From NCBI GenBank assembly GCA_944380945.1, contig CALWJG010000115.1, positions 1-5,580 on the forward strand: a DNA stretch of 5,580 nucleotides. Direction: 5' to 3'. Under the pieces are notes generated by a model. That model had not been told where the DNA came from, did not search any database, and saw only the letters and a list, made by a program, of their open reading frames with translations. Shown piece by piece: positions 1 through 4,357 of this stretch; the first letter of the stretch is position 1, and the number at the start of each line of letters is the position of its first letter. The position numbers and the translations under genes were made by a program. Origin of the DNA: an uncultured Agathobaculum sp. (GTDB taxonomy: Bacteria > Bacillota > Clostridia > Oscillospirales > Butyricicoccaceae).

Positions 1-19
1 CGGCCCAGGCCGCCCTCTC

Positions 20-34
20 TTGGCCTTCGGCCAA
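20..34. other. Small perfect inverted repeat near window edge
   Basis: TTGGCC and GGCCAA flank a TTC loop, giving a 6-bp perfect stem. No gene can be assigned to positions 1-59; the stretch could be the 3' end or downstream region of something outside the window. It has no T-tract on either strand, so it is not called a terminator. Confidence 0.3.
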
Positions 35-59
35 TTCACCTTGTGTCCCCGGATTTTAT

Positions 60-86
60 GAAAGCAGCGGTTCCACCGCTGCTTTC
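60..86. terminator. Perfect hairpin, probable bidirectional terminator
   Basis: A 12-bp perfect stem (arms 60-71 and 75-86, left arm GAAAGCAGCGGT) closes a 3-nt TCC loop. On the plus strand the stem ends in TTTC and is followed by TGTTTG, a moderate U-rich tail, so it could end a plus-strand gene lying left of the window. On the minus strand it lies about 70 nt past the stop codon of the CNNM/CorC gene and could end that transcript, though the tail there (CATAAAATCC) is poor in U. The stem itself is certain; its action as a terminator is inferred. Confidence 0.55.
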
Positions 87-155
87 TGTTTGAATGCACG
101 CCTGCGGCGCGAGTACTTTTTTGACAAGCTGCTGCCTTTATCCCTGCGCTGCGGC

Positions 156-1493
156 TTACTGCGCCGCGCCGGCCGGCTGCGGCGCCAGCTTCTTGAGGCG
201 CACGAGCGCGGTCTCCACCTGATGCTCCCGCACCTCGATGACCTGGATGCGCAGATTTTCGGTCTCCACCTCGACCTGCGCGCCGTCTCTGGGCACAGCG
301 CCCAGCGCGTCGAATACCAGACCGTTGAACGTGTCGTAGGTGTCGCTTTCGAGCGCGAGACCGAGCGCCTCGGAAACGTCGTCCAGCGGCGCGCTGCCGC
401 GGATGCGCCACAGGCCGTCCGCGATCTGCTCGATCGCAGGCGCGGGCACGCTGACGGGGTCGTCTCCCAGATCGCCGACCAGCTGCTCGATCAGGTCGTT
501 GCGCGTGACGATGCCGGATACGCCGCTGTACTCATCCAGCACGATCGCGATGCGCTCGTGGTTCTGGCGCATGTTGCGGAACAGAACGTCCGCCTTAACG
601 GTCTCCGGCACGAAGTATGCCGGCTTGAGCGCGTGCTGCATGACGCTTTCGCGGCTCTTGTCCTCCAGCCGGAAATAGTCGCCCGCATTGAGCACGCCTG
701 CCACATCGTCCGCCGTTTCGCCGCAGACCGGATAATAGTTGTGGCGGCTGCGGTAGATGGTCTCCTTCCACTGGTCCATATCATCCTCCAGCCAGAGGAA
801 GGTGACGTCCGTGCGGTGGGTGGCGATCTCGCCCGCGGTCAGGTCGTCAAACTCGAACACATTCTGGATGAACACCTGCTCCTCGCGGTCGATCGCACCC
901 TTTTCGCTGCCCGTGTCCACCATGATGCGGATGGACTCCTCGCTGACCTCGTCGTCCTCCGCGTCCGGGTCAATGCCCAGCAGGCGCAGCACGCCGTTGG
1001 TCGAAACGGTCAGCAGCGACACGATCGGCGCAAACAGGGCGGCGATCGAGCTGATCATGGAGGACATGGCCAGCGCGAGCGGCTCGGCCTTGCGCATGGC
1101 GACCCGCTTGGGCACCAGCTCGCCGAAGATCAGTGTGAAGTAGGACAAAATGATCGTGATGAGTATGATGGCGATCGTATCCAGCGTGGCCTCCGGAATG
1201 GTCACGCCCAGGCTGACCACCCAGCCGACCAGCCGGTCGGAGAAGTTTTCTGCTGCGAACGCACTGCCCAGAAAGCCGGACAGCGTGATCGCGACCTGAA
1301 TGGTCGCCAGAAAGCGCGCGGGCTGGCTGGTCAGCCGCGCCAGACGCACGGCGCGCTTGTCGCCCGCCTCGGCCATTTTGGCCACCTTGCTGTCGTTGAT
1401 GGAGATCACGGCGATCTCCGCACAGGCGAACACCGCGTTGAGCGCGATGAGCACGACCTGAAGCAAAAGCATCAGTAATATTGAGTCTTCCAA
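156..1493 (-). CDS. CNNM/CorC (HlyC-type) family transporter, DUF21-CBS-CorC_HlyC
   Basis: A 445-residue membrane protein of the CNNM/CorC family, whose characterised members (bacterial CorC, Staphylococcus MpfA, Bacillus YhdP, animal CNNM) are linked to Mg2+ efflux and homeostasis. Hydrophobic segments fall near residues 4-30, 62-82, 88-98 and 105-124, with the conserved GELVPKR at 124-130, then about 143-163; together these form the DUF21 membrane domain. The cytosolic linker carries EKGAIDREEQVFIQNVFEFDD-like residues at 197-217, followed by a CBS pair (about 220-340, including VLDEYSGVSGIVTRNDL at 318-334) and a C-terminal CorC_HlyC domain (about 350-435). Length and domain order are normal for the family. 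The start is TTG at 1493-1491, chosen because AGGAGGG lies 7 nt upstream and the hydrophobic N-terminus begins there. It has its own promoter and a structured leader. The transported ion is inferred from the family; older labels call such proteins hemolysin-like. Confidence 0.93.
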   Translation of the reverse strand: MEDSILLMLLLQVVLIALNAVFACAEIAVISINDSKVAKMAEAGDKRAVRLARLTSQPARFLATIQVAITLSGFLGSAFAAENFSDRLVGWVVSLGVTIPEATLDTIAIILITIILSYFTLIFGELVPKRVAMRKAEPLALAMSSMISSIAALFAPIVSLLTVSTNGVLRLLGIDPDAEDDEVSEESIRIMVDTGSEKGAIDREEQVFIQNVFEFDDLTAGEIATHRTDVTFLWLEDDMDQWKETIYRSRHNYYPVCGETADDVAGVLNAGDYFRLEDKSRESVMQHALKPAYFVPETVKADVLFRNMRQNHERIAIVLDEYSGVSGIVTRNDLIEQLVGDLGDDPVSVPAPAIEQIADGLWRIRGSAPLDDVSEALGLALESDTYDTFNGLVFDALGAVPRDGAQVEVETENLRIQVIEVREHQVETALVRLKKLAPQPAGAAQ

Positions 1494-1500
1494 AGAAATT

Positions 1501-1507
1501 CCCTCCT
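1501..1507 (-). promoter_or_regulatory. Strong ribosome binding site deciding a TTG start
   Basis: On the minus strand AGGAGGG precedes the TTG codon at 1493-1491 with a 7-nt spacer. No ATG or GTG in the same frame lies at a suitable distance, so this site fixes the start of the CNNM/CorC gene. The site begins 13 nt after the leader hairpin, leaving it single-stranded when that hairpin forms; the hairpin would therefore act on transcription rather than by hiding the site. Confidence 0.8.
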
Positions 1508-1510
1508 AAA

Positions 1511-1569
1511 TTGTACAAAAGCGCACAGGCAAACCAGCCCTCAGTGACGGGGCTGTTCTGTCTGTGCGC
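1511..1569 (-). terminator. Leader hairpin with short U-tract, candidate attenuator
   Basis: In minus-strand RNA the arm at 1569-1550 pairs with the arm at 1540-1521 over 20 positions: 17 Watson-Crick pairs, one G-U and two mismatches, around a 9-nt loop (1549-1541). The stem is followed at once by TTTTGT, then ACAATTT, as in an intrinsic terminator with a short U-run. It lies inside the transcription unit, between the promoter at 1695-1667 and the transporter's ribosome binding site. The stop codon of the small upstream ORF occupies 1543-1541, in the loop. Conditional termination is inferred from this geometry; the stem is seen directly. Confidence 0.6.
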
Positions 1570-1627
1570 AATATTTCGTGTGATAAATGTTGTTGCGATC
1601 GTTGTCCGTACTGTCTGCGTCGTCCAT
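1541..1627 (-). CDS. Acid-rich 28-codon leader ORF (candidate leader peptide)
   Basis: An ATG at 1627-1625 opens 28 codons ending in TGA at 1543-1541. The first part reads MDDADSTDNDRNN, with Asp at positions 2, 3, 5, 8 and 10; the remainder is polar (IYHTKYCAQTEQPRH). It lies fully within the 5' leader of the CNNM/CorC gene; its final third is the 5' arm of the terminator-like hairpin and its stop is in the loop. An AAAGGA (1647-1642) lies 14 nt upstream of the ATG, longer than usual, so initiation may be weak and this counts against the call. I do not recognise the peptide. By analogy with acidic or proline-rich leaders such as mgtL of enteric bacteria, whose translation is sensitive to Mg2+, it could sense Mg2+ through ribosome stability; that is inference. 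It may alternatively be a chance ORF. Confidence 0.42.
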   Translation of the reverse strand: MDDADSTDNDRNNIYHTKYCAQTEQPRH

Positions 1628-1666
1628 GGCGGCGTAAAATATCCTTTCGTCAAATACAATGGCAGT

Positions 1667-1695
1667 ATTATACCAGTTGATGACCGGGAAGTCAA
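1667..1695 (-). promoter_or_regulatory. SigA-type promoter of the CNNM/CorC gene
   Basis: Minus-strand TTGACT (1695-1690) and a perfect TATAAT (1672-1667) are separated by 17 nt, with an A-rich stretch (GGAAAAAATT) just upstream that may act as an UP element. Transcription should start near 1660, giving a leader of about 167 nt before the TTG start, far longer than needed for translation alone. The promoter begins 46 nt past the stop of the upstream Fe-S scaffold gene, so the transporter is at least partly an independent unit. Confidence 0.85.
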
Positions 1696-1741
1696 ATTTT
1701 TTCCGGACAATTAACGCGATCTGAATGCCGGCGGCGGCGCG

Positions 1742-2662
1742 TCACCGCAAAAAGCCTTCGACGATCTTGGCCTCCGCCTCCTCCTCGGTCAGGCCGAGCG
1801 TGCACAGCTTGAGGATCTGCTCGCCCGCGATCTTGCCGATGGCGGCCTCGTGGATGAGGGCGGCGTCCTCGTGTCCCGCGACCAGTTCGGGCGCGGCGCT
1901 GACCTTGCCGTGGCCGATGATGATGGCGTCGCACTCGCTGTGGCCGGTGCACGGACGGTTGCCGCGGATGAGCGAGCGGAAGGACTGGTGCGAGTCGTCC
2001 CGCGCGACCGAGCGCGAGATCAGGTCGCAGCCGCTGCCGTCGCCGTCCAGCGTCACGTCAAAATCCGTGACCGCCTGCTGGCTGCCGTCGGTCAGCAGGC
2101 GCTCGCGCACGCGCAGCGTGGCGCCCGCGGCCAGACGGGCGGACATTTTGCGGTTGGTCGAATCCACGCCGCCGATCTGCGTGGTCTCCATCTCCATCAC
2201 GCTGTCCTCCGCCTGCTCGACCTGGGTGATGGGGTCGATGCGGCGCGCGCCCGCGCCCTCGCCCGTGCCGAGGTGCTTTTCCAGATACAGCACATGCGCG
2301 CCCTTGGCCAGCACAAAGCGGTGGATGCCGTTGTGGCGGGCGTCCTCCTCGCCGTCGGCGTGCACGCCGCAGCCGGCGACGATGGTCACATCCGCGTTTT
2401 CGCCGATGTAGAAATCGTTGTATACCAGATCGTCCACCGCGCTGTGCGTCACGCAGGCGGGGATGTAGACGGTCTCGCCCTTGCTGCCGGGCAGCACGGT
2501 GACGTCGATGCCGGGCTTGTCCGCCTTGGAGGCGATCAGCACGTTTTTGGTGGACTGCCGGCCGGCGCACAGCCCGTCCTCCCGGATGTTATAGGCCGCG
2601 TCCTGCGGCACGCCCGTCCAGTCTGACACGGCGCGGAGCAGGCGTTCGGTGATCTTATTCAT
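1742..2662 (-). CDS. SufB/SufD-family Fe-S cluster scaffold, short SmsB-like form
   Basis: A 306-residue cytosolic protein of the SufB/SufD fold family, which builds Fe-S clusters on a scaffold driven by the SufC ATPase. At 306 residues it is far shorter than typical SufB (about 470-495) or SufD (about 420), matching the single scaffold of the minimal SUF-like (SMS) system. The C-terminal core is clear: HSECDAIIIG (241-250) aligns with the SufB segment around E. coli Cys405, placing Cys244 there; ALIHEAAIGKI (268-278) places His271 at the position of the functional His of SufD (His360) and its SufB counterpart; the tail LTEEEAEAKIVEGF (291-304) is the family end motif. Having both residues in one chain suits a homodimer. 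The ATG is 9 nt after AAGGAG, and the gene overlaps the 3' end of the SufC gene by 8 nt, so the two are translationally coupled. No terminator is visible after it. Confident in family; SMS assignment is inference. Confidence 0.88.
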   Translation of the reverse strand: MNKITERLLRAVSDWTGVPQDAAYNIREDGLCAGRQSTKNVLIASKADKPGIDVTVLPGSKGETVYIPACVTHSAVDDLVYNDFYIGENADVTIVAGCGVHADGEEDARHNGIHRFVLAKGAHVLYLEKHLGTGEGAGARRIDPITQVEQAEDSVMEMETTQIGGVDSTNRKMSARLAAGATLRVRERLLTDGSQQAVTDFDVTLDGDGSGCDLISRSVARDDSHQSFRSLIRGNRPCTGHSECDAIIIGHGKVSAAPELVAGHEDAALIHEAAIGKIAGEQILKLCTLGLTEEEAEAKIVEGFLR

Positions 2663-3398
2663 AGGGATGCGCTCCTTCCAGCGGACAGCCGCAGGATTTT
2701 TCTACGCCCGCGGCCAGTAGCGGCAGGATCTCGTCCCGGCTGCCCTGCGCAGAGACCTGCCCGTTTGCGATGACGACGATCTCATCCGCGATCTCGAGGA
2801 TGCGGCGCTGGTGCGAGATGATCAGCAGAGAGCCGTCGGTCTCCTGCAGCAGGTCGCGGAACACGTCGATCAGCTTTTGGAAGCTCCACAGGTCGATGCC
2901 GGCCTCGGGCTCGTCGAACACGCTCAGCCGCGCGCGGCGCGCGAGCACGGTGGCGATTTCGATGCGCTTGCTCTCGCCGCCGGACAGGCCGGCGCTTACC
3001 TCGCGGTCAATGTATTCCCGGGCGCACAGGCCGACCTTGGAGAGCGTTTCACACAGCGCGTCCTCATCCATCTGCTGGCCGGCGGCCAGTTCCATCAGGT
3101 CGCGCACGGTCAGCCCCTTGAAGCGCACCGGCTGCTGAAACGCATAGGCGATGCCGCTTCTGGCGCGTTCGGTCACGCTCAGTTTGTTGATCAGCCGGCC
3201 GTCCAGCAGGATCTTGCCGCTGTCCGGCTGCTCGATGCCGGCGATGAGCTTGGCAAGGCTGGTCTTGCCGCCGCCGTTCGGGCCGGTCACCACGACGCAT
3301 TTGCGGTCGGGCACGGTCAGGCTGACGTGCCGGAGCACCGGCTTGTCCGGCACGCCCCAGCAGATATCGTTGAGTACCAGCATGGTGTCTCTGTTCAC
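2655..3398 (-). CDS. sufC: SufC-type ABC ATPase of Fe-S cluster assembly
   Basis: A 247-residue cytosolic ATP-binding protein that powers conformational change in the SufB/SufD-type scaffold encoded immediately downstream. All ABC motifs are present: Walker A GPNGGGKTS (39-47), Q-loop FQQP (87-90), signature LSGGESKR (138-145), Walker B LSVFDEP (158-164, catalytic Glu163) and H-loop His196 in IISH. Length is normal for SufC and there is no membrane partner gene, which favours SufC over a transporter ATPase. The GTG at 3398-3396 is chosen because GAGGAAAGGA lies just upstream; an in-frame ATG at 3383 gives 242 residues but has no good ribosome binding site, and further upstream codons would lie before the predicted transcript start. 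The C-terminus has two close cysteines (SCGCP, 235-239). SufB, SufD, SufS, SufU and SufE genes of the full system are absent from the window. Confidence 0.9.
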   Translation of the reverse strand: MNRDTMLVLNDICWGVPDKPVLRHVSLTVPDRKCVVVTGPNGGGKTSLAKLIAGIEQPDSGKILLDGRLINKLSVTERARSGIAYAFQQPVRFKGLTVRDLMELAAGQQMDEDALCETLSKVGLCAREYIDREVSAGLSGGESKRIEIATVLARRARLSVFDEPEAGIDLWSFQKLIDVFRDLLQETDGSLLIISHQRRILEIADEIVVIANGQVSAQGSRDEILPLLAAGVEKSCGCPLEGAHPYE

Positions 3399-3430
3399 GA
3401 TCCTTTCCTCATGTGGGAATTGCAAGTGGC

Positions 3431-3450
3431 GGGTCTCCGCATGGAAACCC
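3431..3450 (-). other. Hairpin at the 5' end of the sufC transcript
   Basis: Minus-strand GGGTTTCC (3450-3443) and GGAGACCC (3438-3431) pair over 8 positions, including one G-U, around an ATGC loop. It begins at the predicted transcription start (about 3450), so it would cap the mRNA as a 5' stabilising stem. No further role can be read from the sequence. Confidence 0.4.
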
Positions 3451-3456
3451 AACCTG

Positions 3457-3484
3457 ATTGTACCACTTTTGTGCATGAAGTCAA
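3457..3484 (-). promoter_or_regulatory. SigA-type promoter of the sufC operon
   Basis: Minus-strand TTGACT (3484-3479) and TACAAT (3462-3457) are 16 nt apart. Predicted transcription starts near 3450, about 52 nt before the GTG start. The -35 hexamer is identical to that of the downstream transporter promoter. No clear operator palindrome for an Fe-S or redox repressor was found around it. Confidence 0.75.
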
Positions 3485-3667
3485 TACATGCCGCTTTTAT
3501 ATGCGCTGCAGGCAGACAGCAGCCTGCTTTCCGGCGCCGGAGGCCTTTTTGCTGCGCTGGAATAAAACGCCTCTTCGGGCGGATCCTGTCAGGAACGGAA
3601 GCTGCGGAAATGCGGCGGCTGCCGTATATTTCGCCGCCGCCGTGGCCATACTACTGCCGAAACCAAA
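3485..3667 (+). other. Divergent intergenic region with several small hairpins
   Basis: This stretch separates the sufC promoter from the plus-strand DUF1540 gene. It holds a GCAGGC/GCCTGC stem (3508-3527), a 12-bp palindrome TCCGGCGCCGGA (3530-3541) followed shortly by TTTTT (3546-3550), and a GCGGCG/CGCCGC stem near 3612-3640. No convincing plus-strand promoter could be found; the best -10-like hexamers (TATATG at 3498, TATATT at 3625) lack a matching -35. The promoter of the DUF1540 gene therefore remains unlocated. Confidence 0.35.
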
Positions 3668-3682
3668 AAGGAGGTCTTTCAC

Positions 3683-3853
3683 ATGAACAGTTCTCATTGC
3701 AATAAGGCGATCCGCTGCACGGTCGAGCAGTGCGCCAACCACTGCGACAGCGCGGCCTACTGCGCGCTGGACTGCATCACCGTCGGCACGCACGAGGCCA
3801 GCCCGAGCATGGACCAGTGCACCGACTGCAAGTCCTTCCAGCGCAAGTGCTGA
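3683..3853 (+). CDS. DUF1540 cysteine-rich small protein
   Basis: A 56-residue protein with nine cysteines (positions 6, 12, 17, 21, 27, 31, 46, 49, 56). The pattern IRCTVEQCANHC (10-21), then CALDCITVG (27-35), HEAS (37-40) and a final CTDCKSF (46-52) matches the DUF1540 family common in Clostridia. The family has no proven function; the cysteine spacing suggests metal or Fe-S binding, or a thiol role, which is inference. There is no signal peptide or membrane segment. AAGGAGG at 3668-3674 stands 8 nt before the ATG, a near-ideal site that predicts strong translation. A GC-rich hairpin and only 76 nt separate it from the next gene, with no promoter between them, so the two are probably cotranscribed. 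Confidence 0.88.
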   Translation: MNSSHCNKAIRCTVEQCANHCDSAAYCALDCITVGTHEASPSMDQCTDCKSFQRKC

Positions 3854-3871
3854 CACAGTAATCGGCCAGTG

Positions 3872-3905
3872 GGGCGGACGCCGGGCTTGGGACCGGCGCC
3901 CGCCC
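3872..3905 (+). other. GC-rich intercistronic hairpin
   Basis: The arms 3872-3884 (GGGCGGACGCCGG) and 3893-3905 (CCGGCGCCCGCCC) pair over 13 positions with a single A-C mismatch, around the loop GCTTGGGA. The following bases (TGTCTCC) are not a U-tract, so it is not a standard intrinsic terminator. It could stabilise or delimit the DUF1540 mRNA 3' end, setting different amounts of the two proteins. It ends 9 nt before the ribosome binding site of the next gene. Confidence 0.55.
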
Positions 3906-3929
3906 TGTCTCCATAGGAGGGGATGCAGG

Positions 3930-4169
3930 ATGGAAAAGCGCATTGCGATTTTGGGCCTGCTCGTGCAGGACCGGGAGGCGACGGCCGCGGTCAACCGCCT
4001 GCTGCATGAGTACGGCGAGTGGATCATCGGCCGCATGGGCATCCCGCACCGGGAGCGGTGCTCGGTCATCACGGTCGTGATGGACTGCCCGGCGGATACG
4101 GCGCACGCGCTGTCGGGCGCGCTGGGACGGCTGGACAATGTGCAGGTCAGCGCGCTGGACGCAGGATAA
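3930..4169 (+). CDS. TM1266-family iron-only hydrogenase system regulator
   Basis: A 79-residue protein with an ACT-like fold expected from the family named after Thermotoga TM1266, which is usually found near [FeFe]-hydrogenase maturation genes and is annotated as an iron-only hydrogenase system regulator. Recognisable features are MEKRIAILGLLVQDRE at the N-terminus, the hallmark HEYGEWIIGRMGIP (26-39), a central strand ITVVMDCP (47-54) and LSGALGRLDNVQVS (61-74). It is full length for the family. Effector and target are not established; by fold it probably acts as a small oligomeric ligand sensor in the cytosol and has no DNA-binding domain of its own. AGGAGGGG (3915-3922) is 7 nt before the ATG. 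No hydrogenase or hydE/F/G gene is in the window, so the link to hydrogenase here rests on family knowledge. An intrinsic terminator follows 14 nt after the stop. Confidence 0.9.
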   Translation: MEKRIAILGLLVQDREATAAVNRLLHEYGEWIIGRMGIPHRERCSVITVVMDCPADTAHALSGALGRLDNVQVSALDAG

Positions 4170-4182
4170 CAGAAAACGAAGG

Positions 4183-4210
4183 AGCGCCTGCTGAGCGGGC
4201 GCTTTTTGTT
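4183..4210 (+). terminator. Intrinsic terminator after the TM1266-family gene
   Basis: The arms 4183-4191 (AGCGCCTGC) and 4195-4203 (GCGGGCGCT) form a 9-bp stem with one U-G pair and a TGA loop, followed directly by TTTTTGTT. Flanking AA before and TT after can extend the stem. It closes the DUF1540-TM1266 unit and insulates the diguanylate cyclase gene. Confidence 0.88.
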
Positions 4211-4243
4211 GATTGGAAAATATACGAAAAAGGTAATGTTATC

Positions 4244-4272
4244 TTGCATCAAGTGGGAGGATATGCTATAAT
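4244..4272 (+). promoter_or_regulatory. Extended -10 SigA promoter of the diguanylate cyclase gene
   Basis: TTGCAT (4244-4249) and a perfect TATAAT (4267-4272) are 17 nt apart, and the -10 is preceded by TGC, giving the extended TGnTATAAT form. Start of transcription is expected near 4279, leaving about 79 nt of 5'UTR before the ATG. Confidence 0.87.
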
Positions 4273-4286
4273 AGAGCAAACAAACG

Positions 4287-4330
4287 GCAGGACGGGACAG
4301 GGCTGCAAAACGGCGGCCTTCCCGTCCTGC
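4287..4330 (+). other. Long hairpin in the 5'UTR of the diguanylate cyclase gene
   Basis: An 11-bp perfect stem joins 4287-4297 (GCAGGACGGGA) and 4320-4330 (TCCCGTCCTGC). Inside it, AGG (4299-4301) can pair with CCT (4317-4319) and CTGC (4303-4306) with GCGG (4313-4316, one G-U), continuing the helix with single-base bulges to an apical AAAACG loop. A second GCAGG copy at 4331-4335 could compete with the first for the CCTGC at 4326-4330. The hairpin ends about 11 nt before the ribosome binding site and has no U-tract next to it. It may control mRNA stability or translation; it does not match a known riboswitch that I recognise. Confidence 0.6.
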
Positions 4331-4357
4331 GCAGGCATTTTGGAGGAGGGATGTGCG

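Noticed and set aside
90..1478. 462-codon open frame on the plus strand
   Set aside because: It is the antisense of the CNNM/CorC gene, whose domains and motifs are clear. The translation is rich in Arg, His, Asp and Leu as expected for a shadow frame in GC-rich DNA, and no suitable ribosome binding site precedes it.
1500..1660. M-box or yybP-ykoY metal riboswitch in the transporter leader
   Set aside because: The leader shows one long hairpin and a small ORF; I could not find the multi-helix core or conserved loops of either class.
970..1710. 246-codon minus-strand frame crossing the transporter leader
   Set aside because: It would begin upstream of the predicted transcription start and then runs out of frame inside the transporter gene, so it is a shadow.
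1850..2626. 258-codon plus-strand frame
   Set aside because: Antisense to the SufB/SufD-family scaffold, with repeated Ala, Val, His and Arg and no domain; a shadow frame.
2811..3686. 291-codon plus-strand frame antisense to sufC
   Set aside because: All ABC motifs are on the minus strand; this frame crosses the sufC promoter and has no recognisable content.
4287..4330. c-di-GMP riboswitch upstream of the GGDEF gene
   Set aside because: The hairpin is only 44 nt long and lacks the two-stem architecture and core motifs of the known c-di-GMP classes.
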